Shown here: positions 1-8,842 of the stretch, piece after piece
Layout: the number at the start of each line of letters is the position of its first letter
Numbering within the stretch: position 1 is the stretch's first letter
Assembly (NCBI GenBank): GCA_965248605.1
Contig: CBDFJV010000006.1
Location: 434,001 to 498,000, forward strand
Length of the DNA stretch: 64,000 nt
From: CAUZJF01 sp965248605
GTDB taxonomy: Bacteria > Chloroflexota > Dehalococcoidia > Lucifugimonadales > CAUZJF01
Direction: 5' to 3'
The notes under the pieces: model-generated
What the model was told of the DNA's origin: nothing
Seen by the model: the letters and a program-made list of their open reading frames with translations, nothing else
Database searches by the model: none
Made by a program: the position numbers and the translations under genes

Positions 1-636
1 GCGGTCACGATGACTATCGGCAACCTGGTGGCCATCTCCCAGACGAACATCAAACGATTGCTTGCGTACAGCACCATCGCCCACGCCGGGTATCTGATGA
101 TAGGCGTCGCGGCCGTGGCGGCCCGCTCAGCCGGTGGGGAAGACTCGATCGGTCCGACGGGGGTCCTCTATTACCTGGGCGGGTATGCGACGATGAACCT
201 GGCGGCCTTTGCCGCGGTTATCGCGATCTCGAATCGCATTGGCTCCGACGACATCGCCGACTTCGCCGGGATCGGCGTCCGCGCCCCGTTCCTGGCCGCG
301 GTGCTGGCCTTCGCCATGGTCTCGTTGACCGGCGTGCCGCCTACGGTCGGATTCATGGTCAAGATCTACATCTTCGGCGCCGCCCTGAACACCGGCCTCG
401 CGTGGCTCGCCCTGGTCGGGGTCCTGAACAGCGTCGTTTCGGCCTACTACTACTTCCGAGTGGTCAAGGTGATGTACTTGGGCAGTCCGGCAACTGCAGA
501 GCCCGTGACGGCCGGGCTGCCGATACGTGCTGCGGCGCTGGCCACCACGGCGGGCGTGCTCTTCTTCGGGCTCTACCCACGACCGCTGCTGGAGCTTGCG
601 AAGACGGCCGCGGAGGTCCTGACCGGCGCGTCTTAA
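1..636 (+). CDS. nuoN: NADH-quinone oxidoreductase subunit N, 3' part
   Basis: The reading frame is open from the first base, so the 5' end lies outside the window; about 211 C-terminal residues are present. The stretch NIKRLLAYSTIAHAGYLMIG is the hallmark of NuoN, one of the three antiporter-like membrane subunits of complex I that couple quinone reduction to proton transfer. Several hydrophobic helices follow and the protein ends at a TAA. It is presumably the last gene of a nuo operon lying to the left, because the next gene has its own promoter. A hairpin without a U-run follows the stop. Confidence 0.93.
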   Translation, partial: AVTMTIGNLVAISQTNIKRLLAYSTIAHAGYLMIGVAAVAARSAGGEDSIGPTGVLYYLGGYATMNLAAFAAVIAISNRIGSDDIADFAGIGVRAPFLAAVLAFAMVSLTGVPPTVGFMVKIYIFGAALNTGLAWLALVGVLNSVVSAYYYFRVVKVMYLGSPATAEPVTAGLPIRAAALATTAGVLFFGLYPRPLLELAKTAAEVLTGAS

Positions 637-663
637 ACGGACCAAGCCTTCGTGCAACGTTTG

Positions 664-680
664 TTCCGGCCTCGCCGGAA
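664..680 (+). terminator. hairpin after nuoN
   Basis: TTCCGGC-CTC-GCCGGAA forms a perfect 7-bp stem with a 3-base loop shortly after the nuoN stop. There is no U-tract, so intrinsic termination is uncertain. It may instead be an RNA-stabilising or Rho-associated hairpin. Confidence 0.3.
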
Positions 681-795
681 TCACGCCCACCCGCCCTGTA
701 GAGTTTTGGGGAGTATCCCCAGGCCCCTACCAGAGGAGCTGCTTCCCTGGACTCCTCAGGGTCGAGAGCGGGTTCGATTCAAATCGCCATTCTCG

Positions 796-824
796 TTGAC
801 TCGGGTATAGGCCAATGTTAGACT
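796..824 (+). promoter_or_regulatory. sigma-70-type promoter for the nadK operon
   Basis: TTGACT at 796-801 and TAGACT at 819-824 are separated by exactly 17 bp. The predicted start near 831 leaves a leader of about 70 bases before nadK. The same TAGACT -10 hexamer occurs in the promoter ahead of the T-box leader at 18.05 kb. Confidence 0.6.
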
Positions 825-904
825 TGCCGCGCGTTTAGACACGGCGGCTCCTCCCGCCCGCCCCACCGTCCTCAGCCTGAAATCCCTCCTTGGAACGCGA
901 CGTG

Positions 905-1765
905 ATGCCGGAACGGACTCTTGTTGGGTTCATACATAACCCCTCCGTAACCGAGGCCCCGGCTCTCGTCGATTCCCTGGTCAAGTCGCTCAAGATCAAG
1001 GACACCTCCTGGGTCTGCGCGTCTTCGAATATCGACACCGGCGTAGCAGAGCAGACCCTGGCCAACACCTCGGTGATTTTCACTGCCGGCGGCGACGGCA
1101 CTATTCTGAGCGCAGTGAGGATCGCGGCCCCCCACTCGGTGCCTGTCGTCGGCATCAACATGGGACGGGTCGGGTTCATGACCGAGCTGACCAGGGACGA
1201 GGCGGTTGAGAGAGCGCCGGAATACGTCAACGGCTCGCATCGAATAGAAAAACGTATGATGCTCCGGGCCACGGTCGAGGGCGGAGCGGGAGAATCGCGG
1301 CGCCTGACCCTCGACGCACTCAACGACATCGTAGTCAGCCGCGCGGAGGCCCGGCTGCTCGACGTCCACGTGAAGGTCGACGGTGCTGACCTCTACACGT
1401 ACCGGGCCGACGGGCTGATCGCCGCCACCGCGACAGGAAGCACGGGGTATGCCCTCTCCGCGGGCGGGCCCATCGTCTATCCGGAGGCGAAGGTGATGCA
1501 GGTCCAGCCTCTCGCGGCGCACCTTAGCTTCCAGACCGGCGTTATCGTGTCAGGAGACTCTACCATCGAGCTGACGATAGGAGAGCACGACGCAATTTTG
1601 ACGGTCGATGGCTTCGCCGACACAACACTTGGCCCTGACGACCGGCTGGTGGTAAAACGGAGCCCGCATGTCGCCCGCTTTCTGAGGGCGGCCTCACCGG
1701 CCGACTTCTTTGGCAACCTCACCGAGCGGTTGGGTATAGGCCCGCGTCCTTTGCCGCCGAACTAA
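905..1765 (+). CDS. nadK: NAD kinase
   Basis: ATP-dependent phosphorylation of NAD to NADP in the cytosol. The diagnostic GGDGT motif lies about 62 residues from the ATG, followed by GINMGRVGFMTEL, the ND pair (LDALNDIVVSR) and the glycine-rich TATGSTGYALSAGGP, all in family order. At about 286 residues the length is normal. An in-frame TTG at 890 is an alternative start; ATG 905 is preferred because GGAA lies 9 bases upstream and the family starts just before the GFIHNP strand. The gene is first in a compact run with the Nudix and peptidase genes. Confidence 0.95.
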   Translation: MPERTLVGFIHNPSVTEAPALVDSLVKSLKIKDTSWVCASSNIDTGVAEQTLANTSVIFTAGGDGTILSAVRIAAPHSVPVVGINMGRVGFMTELTRDEAVERAPEYVNGSHRIEKRMMLRATVEGGAGESRRLTLDALNDIVVSRAEARLLDVHVKVDGADLYTYRADGLIAATATGSTGYALSAGGPIVYPEAKVMQVQPLAAHLSFQTGVIVSGDSTIELTIGEHDAILTVDGFADTTLGPDDRLVVKRSPHVARFLRAASPADFFGNLTERLGIGPRPLPPN

Positions 1766-1787
1766 CGCGACCTTGAACCGAGCCCGG

Positions 1788-2351
1788 ATGACTGAAACCA
1801 CAGAAAAGCAGATAGCTAGCAACACGGTCTTCGCCGGTAAGCTCGTCCGCGTAAGGGTGGACACCGTCGAGCTGCCCGACGGCAGGCAGGCCTTTCGCGA
1901 AGTTGTCGGGCATCGCCCTGCGGTCGTGGTGGTGCCCATCGACGCGGACGGCAACGTCTTGCTCGTTAGTCAGTACCGTTACCCGATCGGCGAGGAACTG
2001 CTCGAAGCGCCGGCGGGTGTGATGGAGGACGGTGAAACGCCGGATGAGTGTGCCAATCGTGAGCTCCAAGAGGAGACGGGGCACCTGGGACGCAGTCTAG
2101 TTCGCCTAGGCCAGTTCTGGTCGGTCCCCGGGTTCTGCGACGAGCTGATGCACGTGTACCTCGCACGGGACCTCGAGCCAAGTGTGCTGGAGGCCGACCC
2201 GGACGAGAACATCACGACCGAGCTGGTCCCATTCGCTTCGGTCGGCGAACTGATCAGGACCGGGGCCATACAGGACGCCAAGACCATTGCGGCCCTGCTG
2301 ATGGCCACGCATTTCGAATCACAAGGAGCAACAGATGGCGACTCTCGATGA
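1788..2351 (+). CDS. Nudix hydrolase, ADP-ribose pyrophosphatase type
   Basis: The complete Nudix box G-x5-E-x7-RE-x-x-EE-x-G is present at about residues 77-99 (GVMEDGETPDECANRELQEE). It binds divalent metal and cleaves nucleoside diphosphates linked to another moiety. The upstream SQYRYPIGEELLEAPAG and the downstream SVPGFCDE are typical of the ADP-ribose pyrophosphatase (NudF-like) branch. ATG 1788 is chosen over an in-frame TTG at 1773. The gene starts 22 bp after nadK, and its end overlaps the next start by 17 bp, implying co-transcription. A role in NAD-derivative housekeeping next to NAD kinase is an inference. Confidence 0.88.
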   Translation: MTETTEKQIASNTVFAGKLVRVRVDTVELPDGRQAFREVVGHRPAVVVVPIDADGNVLLVSQYRYPIGEELLEAPAGVMEDGETPDECANRELQEETGHLGRSLVRLGQFWSVPGFCDELMHVYLARDLEPSVLEADPDENITTELVPFASVGELIRTGAIQDAKTIAALLMATHFESQGATDGDSR

Positions 2352-3693
2352 ACTTCTGGCCCAGGTAGACTCGCTGGAGCCGGACATCGTCAAGCTGGAG
2401 CAGGAGCTGATCCGAATCCCCTCCGTGAACACCGGGTTCATGCCGACCGGAAACGAGACCCCGGTCGCCGAGCTCGCCCGGGACTGGCTGGCCGAGGACG
2501 GCATCGATTCCGAGATAATCGAGTCGGTGCCGGGAAGAGGAAACCTGATCGCGCGAATAGAGGGACAGTCCGGCACGGCCGGCCTGATGTTCATGTCCCA
2601 TCTGGATGTCGTGCCCGTGGAGAATGAGGGCAAATGGCGCTTCCCGCCGTTCAGCGCGACGGTCTCGGACGGAAGGGTGTACGGACGCGGTGCGTCCGAC
2701 TGCAAGTCTCTGCTGACTGCCCAATTGATGGCGACCCGACTACTGAAGCGGAACGGTGTGGAGCTCGCGGACGGGCTGATCCTCGTGTCGGGCGCCGATG
2801 AGGAGCACGGGGGGCGCTATGGCTTCGGCTGGCTCGCCGAGCACCACCCCGAGAAAATCACCGCGAAGTGGGCTGTGAACGAGGGCGGGGGCTCGCCGAC
2901 GGACGCGGCCGGCAATCTGGGATACATGATCAACCTGGGCGAGAAGGGGAGGCTCCAAGTCGAGATCGAGGTCAAGGGTACCAGCGCTCACGCCTCGATG
3001 CCCTGGTTGGGCAATAACGCATCCTATACTCTGGCGAGGGTGCTCCAGCGCATAGAGGCGTACGAGCCTGAGCGCGACACGTCGGCGGAGATTTTCAAGC
3101 ACCTGTCCACCTTTGCCATCGAGCACAAACCGTCGCCGGAGAACGTCGACGAAATCGTCGCCGAGGTCGAGCTCAACAACCCATCGCTGGCCTCGATCTT
3201 ACGGGCCGCGTCACGGATGACGCTGACACCGACGATGATCACGGGCGGCATCAAGTCCAACAGCGTGCCCGAGACCATCAACGTAACCTGCGACGTCAGG
3301 ACACTACCTCACCAGGACGACGGGTACCTGCGCGGAGAGCTAACGAAGGTGCTGGAAGGCATCGAGGGCGTCGACTTCGAGATCGACTACATGGCCGTTC
3401 CCAACTCGACGCCCTATGAGACCGACTTCATGGACCACATCAAGCGCGCTACCGAGAAGGTGGTCGGCAACGACCAGATCAGATGGATCCCGGGCCTCTG
3501 CGTCGGCTTCACCGACTCGCGGTTCACGAGGCCCCTTGGCGTCGAGACCTACGGCTTCACCGGCACTCACCCCGACGACGACCCGATGCTGACAATGGTC
3601 CACGGCACCGACGAGTCCGAAGGGATCAAAAGCCTAGTCAGCAGCACCAAAATCATGCTTGCGCTGGCTTACGACCTGCTAGCGGTGAAGTAG
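2335..3693 (+). CDS. M20-family metallopeptidase/deacylase
   Basis: This 452-residue zinc-dependent amidohydrolase belongs to the ArgE/DapE/CPG2 superfamily. Metal-binding landmarks are H89-x-D91 in MSHLDVVPV, the bridging Asp in GRGASDCK (about 122) and the catalytic/metal pair E156-E157 in GADEEHGG. The lid domain carries SAHASMPWLGNN. Substrate cannot be assigned; the length fits the larger ArgE/carboxypeptidase-like members. A strong AAGGAG site at 2323-2328 precedes ATG 2335, inside the 3' end of the Nudix gene. Confidence 0.9.
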   Translation: MATLDELLAQVDSLEPDIVKLEQELIRIPSVNTGFMPTGNETPVAELARDWLAEDGIDSEIIESVPGRGNLIARIEGQSGTAGLMFMSHLDVVPVENEGKWRFPPFSATVSDGRVYGRGASDCKSLLTAQLMATRLLKRNGVELADGLILVSGADEEHGGRYGFGWLAEHHPEKITAKWAVNEGGGSPTDAAGNLGYMINLGEKGRLQVEIEVKGTSAHASMPWLGNNASYTLARVLQRIEAYEPERDTSAEIFKHLSTFAIEHKPSPENVDEIVAEVELNNPSLASILRAASRMTLTPTMITGGIKSNSVPETINVTCDVRTLPHQDDGYLRGELTKVLEGIEGVDFEIDYMAVPNSTPYETDFMDHIKRATEKVVGNDQIRWIPGLCVGFTDSRFTRPLGVETYGFTGTHPDDDPMLTMVHGTDESEGIKSLVSSTKIMLALAYDLLAVK

Positions 3694-3698
3694 CAGGC

Positions 3699-3704
3699 TA
3701 TAAT
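3699..3704 (+). promoter_or_regulatory. -10 element directly before the ATPase ATG
   Basis: A consensus TATAAT ends 6 bases before ATG 3711. If used, the transcript would begin at or next to the start codon (leaderless). No convincing -35 hexamer was found, so this is tentative. Confidence 0.35.
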
Positions 3705-3710
3705 CGAAGC

Positions 3711-3751
3711 ATGCTAACCGAACTCAAGGTCAAGAACTATCGCAGCCTAAA
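3711..3751 (+). pseudogene. AAA ATPase, 5' fragment split off by an IS
   Basis: ATG 3711 opens MLTELKVKNYRSL, the N-terminal beta strand typical of SMC/RecF/OLD-like AAA_21 ATPases. The frame is cut after CTAAA (3747-3751) by an IS1380-like element. The same CTAAA recurs at 5470-5474, and splicing the two flanks together restores RSL-KDVELPL in frame with the main fragment. The 5' piece therefore belongs to the gene continuing at 5470. Confidence 0.85.
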
Positions 3752-5469
3752 CCCGAATCCACCGACGGACAGGGATGGACGACGTGAGGACAGCGGAAGG
3801 GGGTGAGGGAGTTACAGGCGTGATGATCCGGGCTCGAATTTGGGTAGACGGGAGGTTGGCGGGCGGTCTGCAGGCGCTTTTGGGGGCACCGATGGCGGCC
3901 TACAGTGGCTGTGGCGAGCCAGATGGCGGGATAGGACACGGCAAGAGGCGCTCGCGGACTGGGCTGGCGCGAGTTTGCGGGGACGTTGGGTTGGCTGGTG
4001 GGTCAGTGGCGGACGGGCTCCGTCAGGCTGGGAGTGGAATGGCTCGCAGTCGGGCCAGGGCGCGGCTGAACTGCTCCTCCCAGGGCCAGCGCCGGGGAAG
4101 CTGCAGGGTCAATCGGCGTGCCGAGCGGGTGATCCGTCCGGCCAAGGCAAAGACCCGTCGTCTGAGGGTCTTGGTGGTCACGATCTGCTGACCCAGGCCG
4201 ATGCGGGCTGTCCAGCGGGCCAGGTTGTGCGCCATCACCTGTACCGCCAGCCAGGCGCCGTTGGCGGCGAAACGGCCCGAGGGGAGATGGTTCAGCCCCA
4301 CGCCGTACTTGAGGTCGCGTATCGCATTCTCGATCTCGGCGTGACGGCGATGATCGGCCTCCAGTTCCAGCGTCTCCCCGTCCCGGTCGGTGATGAAGCC
4401 GTGATAGCTGTAGGTGGCGAAGAGAGCCAGTTGAGAACAGGGCGCCGGCTTCACCCGCCGGACGATGAGCCGTACCGGCGCGGCGTCCGCCTCGGCCTGG
4501 AACGGGGTGTAGGTGGTCTCGGCCACATCGGCGGCGCCGTCCAGCCAGTAAGGAATCGGCGTCCAGCCATCTTCGGGTATCGCCTCGATGAGATTCCGCA
4601 GGCGGGCGCGCTGGCGGATGGCGATGGAGAAGCGGACATCCATCCGGCGGCAGACGGCGACCACGGCGTGGGTATAGAAGCCGCTGTCGGCCCGCACCGT
4701 GAGTTGGCCCCTGGCTCCGCAGTAGCGCACCCGCCCCACCGTTTCACGCAGGAAGTGGGCAGCGCCGCGGGCGGTGTTAGCCCGGCCCTCGCGCAGGCGG
4801 GCCATCAGCACGTCGCCGGTGCCGGCGGCGACGGCCAGCAGCGGGTGATAGCCCCGCGCACCGGTGTAGCCGTGGTGGCGGGCGCCCTCCTTGGCCAGTC
4901 CGTAGGTCTCGCAGATCGTCGAATCAAGGTCGATGGTGAATGGTGCGTCGCCGGGTCCGGCACCGGCCTTCCAGACCCGGGCCAGCAACTCGCGGCTCAC
5001 CCGGTCCAGTTGGCGGACATGGCCCCACCTGAAGCTGCGCAGGAAGGTGCCCAGGGTGGAGGGAGCCTTAGCCGTGAAACCGAGCACGCGGGCGGTCCCG
5101 CCGGCGCGCAGCACATCGGCGTCGTCGATGCAATCTCCGCCGGCTAGGGCGGAGGCCACCAGGGTCATCATCTTGTCGCCGGTGTTCGCCCGGCCCGGCG
5201 CGCCGCCGAGGTCGAGGTGCTTCCGGAGGAGTTGGGGCAGGCCAAGGCGCAGGGCGAGGGTGGCGGGAAGGATCAGCCCGGCATTGGCCACCAGGCGGTG
5301 GTCGTCGAAGGCGATTTGGATGCGGTCGGGGTGGTTACGTGGTAGCATCTATCGGGTGCTCCTTTTCTGGGACCGGTTTTCTGTTTCAAAACCATTATCC
5401 CAGATTCAGAGGCGCACCCTTTTGTTTCTTCAGCAGGCCTCCTACACGCCGTCCTTCGGTGGATTAGGG
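3752..5469 (-). mobile_element. IS1380-like element, subtype A, copy 1
   Basis: This 1718-bp element has terminal inverted repeats CCCGAATCCACCGA (left) and CCCTAATCCACCGA (right, complement). It encodes one transposase on the minus strand. The flanks show a 4-5 bp target duplication, (C)TAAA on both sides, in keeping with IS1380-family behaviour. It is nearly identical to the copy at 49980-51697 and more distantly related to the subtype B copies at 7114 and 36458. It splits the AAA ATPase gene after 14 codons. Confidence 0.9.
4023..5348 (-). CDS. IS1380-like transposase (subtype A, copy 1)
   Basis: A 441-residue DDE transposase with an RNase H-like fold. Candidate catalytic residues are D142 in TIDLDSTICETYG, D221 in VRADSGFY and E340 in HAEIENAIRDLKYG, spaced as in the IS1380/IS4 groups. 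The C-terminus is Arg-rich. It differs from the copy at 50251 by only a few residues (for example DGWTPIPYWL versus DAWTPIPYWM). The long plus-strand frame covering the same DNA is an antisense shadow produced by GC-rich codon bias. Confidence 0.93.
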   Translation of the reverse strand: MLPRNHPDRIQIAFDDHRLVANAGLILPATLALRLGLPQLLRKHLDLGGAPGRANTGDKMMTLVASALAGGDCIDDADVLRAGGTARVLGFTAKAPSTLGTFLRSFRWGHVRQLDRVSRELLARVWKAGAGPGDAPFTIDLDSTICETYGLAKEGARHHGYTGARGYHPLLAVAAGTGDVLMARLREGRANTARGAAHFLRETVGRVRYCGARGQLTVRADSGFYTHAVVAVCRRMDVRFSIAIRQRARLRNLIEAIPEDGWTPIPYWLDGAADVAETTYTPFQAEADAAPVRLIVRRVKPAPCSQLALFATYSYHGFITDRDGETLELEADHRRHAEIENAIRDLKYGVGLNHLPSGRFAANGAWLAVQVMAHNLARWTARIGLGQQIVTTKTLRRRVFALAGRITRSARRLTLQLPRRWPWEEQFSRALARLRAIPLPA

Positions 5470-6564
5470 CTAAAGGATGTCGAGCTGCCCCTCGGGCGGC
5501 TGAATATTCTTATTGGCGCCAATAGCTCGGGGAAATCGAACATTTTAGACGTGTTGCGGTTGGCGCGAGAGTTGACGATAGACGACAAACAGACCACGGA
5601 CGCCTTCGCAGAGCGCGGTGGTTTCCGCGAAGTCGTCTGGGGAGGGCAAACGGACGATAAGATCTCGATCGGGCTATTTTCGAAGCAAGACGACCCATCG
5701 GACCCTCAGCCGCAATCTTACGAGGCACAGTTCGTTCACCAAGCTCAGCATGGACCGGTATTCCTCTCGGAAGACTTCATCCTATCCGATTCTGAGTTCC
5801 TCAAAAGGACTACCAGCGAGCAACTCGAACTCAGGAATGCTGACGGCACTGGTCTATCAGGGAAAGCACATCTGGGCTACAGCGGTGCCTACAGCTACAG
5901 GTCACACATCCAGTGGAACGCTCCGAACATTCTAGATGAAATACGAGATTGGGCGTTCTACCGATTTAATCCGCTTCTGATGCGCCCCCCACAGCCCATC
6001 AAAAAGGAATATAGGCTGGTTGAGACCGGGCAGAACCTCTCGTCTGTTGTGCACACCCTGCACTCTGACGAGAACCCCATCCTGGACGAAATCGTTGATG
6101 TTCTCGCGGCGTGTGTTCCCACGGTGAAACAGCTGAGTTCCCCAATCCATGGAGACGCTCACACATACGTGGCGTTGAAAGAAGAGTCCGTTCCTGACTG
6201 GGTCGGCTCTTGGGGCCTATCTGATGGAACGCTCCTCGCTCTGGCTTTGTCTACTGCGTTGATGACGCCGGAGCCACCGAGCCTCATAGCTCTGGAGGCG
6301 CCTGATACCGAGCTGCACCCATACGTGATGGAGACGCTGGCCGAGATGCTCAGGATTGCTTCTGAGAAGACGCAAGTGATCGCGACGACTCATTCGCCAT
6401 ATCTGTTGGACTTCCTACCGCCAGAGTCGTTCGTCGTCGTCGAGAAGATCGAAGGCGCGACTCAATGCAAGCCACTGAAAGGTCGGAAGGGAGTCAAGAA
6501 GGTGGCCGAGAAGCTGGGCGCGGGGAATGCGTGGGCCTCTGGTCATTTCGGAGGAGTCCCTTGA
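5470..6564 (+). pseudogene. AAA_21-type ATPase (OLD/PARIS-like), main fragment
   Basis: About 365 residues continue the gene begun at 3711. Visible motifs are Walker A GANSSGKS, an ABC-type signature-like LSDGTL, the Walker B region LIALEAPDTELHP (the usual DEPE is altered to EAPD) and the H-loop ATTHSPYLLDF. This is the predicted-ATPase class paired with TOPRIM-fold partners in OLD, Gabija-like and PARIS-like defence modules. The downstream gene begins within the stop codon (TTGA). The piece has no start of its own after the IS, so the ATPase is presumably inactive unless transcription and translation restart inside. Confidence 0.82.
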
Positions 6565-7328
6565 CCCTCGGCGTATTCGTCGAAGGGCCAAGTGACGCTG
6601 CCACGATCCCCATCCTCATCAAGAAGCTAGGCTACCGTCCGCGGATCTATGCTCACTACGTGCGGGGCGACCTATTGGACGGAAGGGAGATGTCTAACCA
6701 GATCGAATCCCTATTTCTTCGCCAAGGTGGCGTAACAAGAATCCTCGTGTTCATCGACTCGGAGGGCGCTAACCCGCAGCAAACGCTGCGGGGAACGAAT
6801 CAGGTGACGGCGGAGTTGCGTCGAGTCGCGGGACGCATCCCGGTCAACTACATAGTCGTCGACCACTCCCTTGAAGGCTGGCTCGCCTGCGACGCGGATG
6901 CGCTGAAAGCCGTGCTCGGCTCCGGCGCCAGACTTCCGATCAGAGGAAATCCCGAAGACGACCTAAGGCCAGCCAAGCTGTTGGAGAGGGTCTTTCGGGC
7001 CAATGGCGAGGACTTCAGGAAGACTGTTCACAATCAAAGAATCGCCAATTACGTCACTCCGCAACGCGTAGCCGAAAAGAGCCCTACGTTTCGTAGGCTG
7101 GCCGACGTGTTAGCCCGAATCCACCGAAGGACGTCCTTGGGGACAGCCCTTGAAGAAGCCAGCGGGTGCTCCTCTGAATCTGGGATAATGATTTTGGAAC
7201 AGAAACCCGCCCGGAAACAAGGAGCACCCAATAGATGCTGCCACAGAACAAACCCGACCGTATCCGCATCGTCTTTGACGACCATCGCCTGGTGGCCAAT
7301 GCCGGCCTGCTCCTGCCGGCCACCCTAG
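6561..7328 (+). CDS. DUF4276/TOPRIM-like partner, C-terminus replaced by IS readthrough
   Basis: TTG 6561 overlaps the ATPase TGA, with GGAGGA 6 bases upstream, so the two were translationally coupled. VFVEGPSDAATIPILIKKL carries the TOPRIM-like acidic residue; VFIDSEG and SLEGWLACD match the DUF4276 motifs (VEGPSD and the E-x-WL-x-D element). An IS1380-like element entered at codon 184-185. Joining the flanks restores a natural end VLGLQV-stop at 8834-8836, so only about four native residues are lost and roughly 70 IS-encoded residues are appended up to 7328. A nuclease role is inferred from the fold. Confidence 0.75.
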   Translation: MTLGVFVEGPSDAATIPILIKKLGYRPRIYAHYVRGDLLDGREMSNQIESLFLRQGGVTRILVFIDSEGANPQQTLRGTNQVTAELRRVAGRIPVNYIVVDHSLEGWLACDADALKAVLGSGARLPIRGNPEDDLRPAKLLERVFRANGEDFRKTVHNQRIANYVTPQRVAEKSPTFRRLADVLARIHRRTSLGTALEEASGCSSESGIMILEQKPARKQGAPNRCCHRTNPTVSASSLTTIAWWPMPACSCRPP

Positions 7329-8817
7329 CCCGGCACCTGGGCCTGCGGGAACTCGTCGACCATCACCTTGACCTCGGCGGAGCGCCGGGACGGGCGAACA
7401 CTGGGGACAAGATGCTGACGCTGGTCGCTTCCGCGCTGGCAGGCGGCGACTGCATCGACGACGCCGATGCGCTGCGCGCTGGTGGGACGGTCGGTGTTCT
7501 AGGCTGCGTGGTCAAGGCGCCATCCACCCTGGGGACCTTCCTGCGCAGCTTCCGGTGGGGGCATGTCCGTCAACTCGACCGCGTGAGCCGCCAGTTGTTG
7601 GCCCGGGCCTGGGCCGCTGGGGCCGGACCCGGCGACTCGCCCCTGACCATCGACCTGGACTCGACCATCTGCGAGACCTATGGACTGGCCAAGGAGGGAG
7701 CGCGCCACCACGGCTATACCGGCGCCCGCGGCTATCACCCGCTGCTGGCCATTGCCGCCGGCACCGGCGAGGTGCTGATGTCCCGGCTGCGCGAGGGCCG
7801 GGCCAACACCGCCCGTGGCGCCGCCCACTTCCTGCGTGAGACGGTGGGGCGGGTGCGCTACGGCGGGGCCAGGGGACAACTCACGGTGCGGGCCGACAGC
7901 GGCTTCTACGCCCACACTGTCGTTGCCGCCTGCCGGGAAATGGATGTCCGCTTCTCTATCACCATCCGCCAGCGCGCCAGCCTGCGGGACCTGATCGAGG
8001 CGATACCAGAGGAGGACTGGACTCCCATTCCCTACTGGATGGACGGCGCCGCCGATGTCGCCGAGACGACTTACACCCCGTTCCAGACCAAGCCGGACGC
8101 CGCGCCGGTGCGGCTCATTGTCCGGCGGGTGAAGCCGACGCCCGGTTCCCAGCTCGCCCTCTTCGCCAGATACAGCTATCACGCCTTCATCACCGACCGC
8201 GATGGGGAGACGCTGGAACTGGAGGCCGATCATCGCCGCCACGCCGAGGTCGAGAACGCCATACGCGACCTCAAGTACGGCGTCGGGCTGAACCACATGC
8301 CGTCGGCGCGCTTCGCTGCCAACGGCGCCTGGCTGGCGGTCCAGGTTATGCGCCATCACCTGGACCGCTGGACGGCGCGGATTGGTCTGGGCGAGCGGAC
8401 CGTGATCACCAAGACCCTCAGGCGGCGGGTCTTCGCTCTGGTGGGACGGATCACCCGCTCGGCGCGCCGCCTCACTTTGCATCTCCCCCGGCGCTGGCCT
8501 TGGGAAACCCAGTTCAGTCGCGCCTTGGCCCGGCTGCAAGCCATTCCGTTCCCGGCCTGACAGCCAGCCTGCAACTGACCCAACGTCCCCGCAATCTCGC
8601 GCCACCCCGGTCGCGAGAGTCCCCTGCTGCGTATCCTCTCGCCTTCCCGCGCATCGCAACTCCCGCATAGGGCCTTAGGGGCCCTGTGCGGCGACTGAAG
8701 ACCGGCCGCCGGCCTCCCATCTACCCCAAGACCCCAGGCCATCCCCCCTGTAGCTCCCTCACCCACCCCCTTCCGCTGCCCTCACGCCGTCCATCGGTGT
8801 CCTTCGGTGGATTCGGG
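7114..8817 (+). mobile_element. IS1380-like element, subtype B, copy 1 (complete)
   Basis: About 1704 bp with 18-bp terminal inverted repeats, CCCGAATCCACCGAAGGA at the left and its complement at the right. The target duplication is TTAG (7110-7113 and 8819-8822). It encodes one transposase on the plus strand followed by an approximately 250-bp non-coding tail. Compared with its sister at 36458 it carries an inverted 23-bp segment (8341-8363). It interrupts the last codons of the DUF4276-like gene. Confidence 0.9.
7235..8560 (+). CDS. IS1380-like transposase (subtype B, copy 1)
   Basis: This 441-residue DDE transposase has the TIDLDST, VRADSGFY and AEVENAIRDLKYG motifs at the same positions as subtype A and is roughly 90% identical to it by eye. 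Where the other three copies read VMAHNLARW, this one reads VMRHHLDRW, because a 23-bp stretch bounded by CCAGGT/ACCTGG has been inverted without breaking the frame. Whether the enzyme still works is unknown. A 389-residue antisense frame is a shadow. Confidence 0.93.
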   Translation: MLPQNKPDRIRIVFDDHRLVANAGLLLPATLARHLGLRELVDHHLDLGGAPGRANTGDKMLTLVASALAGGDCIDDADALRAGGTVGVLGCVVKAPSTLGTFLRSFRWGHVRQLDRVSRQLLARAWAAGAGPGDSPLTIDLDSTICETYGLAKEGARHHGYTGARGYHPLLAIAAGTGEVLMSRLREGRANTARGAAHFLRETVGRVRYGGARGQLTVRADSGFYAHTVVAACREMDVRFSITIRQRASLRDLIEAIPEEDWTPIPYWMDGAADVAETTYTPFQTKPDAAPVRLIVRRVKPTPGSQLALFARYSYHAFITDRDGETLELEADHRRHAEVENAIRDLKYGVGLNHMPSARFAANGAWLAVQVMRHHLDRWTARIGLGERTVITKTLRRRVFALVGRITRSARRLTLHLPRRWPWETQFSRALARLQAIPFPA

Positions 8818-8842
8818 CTTAGGCCTACAGGTCTAACAAAGC

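Noticed and set aside
760..800. GGTTCGATTC resembling a tRNA T-loop
   Set aside because: The flanking bases cannot form the T-stem or acceptor stem, and no cloverleaf can be drawn.
3840..5147. 435-residue plus-strand frame antisense to the transposase (also 50068-51375, 7499-8668, 36843-38012)
   Set aside because: Mirror frames of GC-rich transposase genes; composition is Gly/Pro/Arg-rich with no family features, and they exist in every IS copy.
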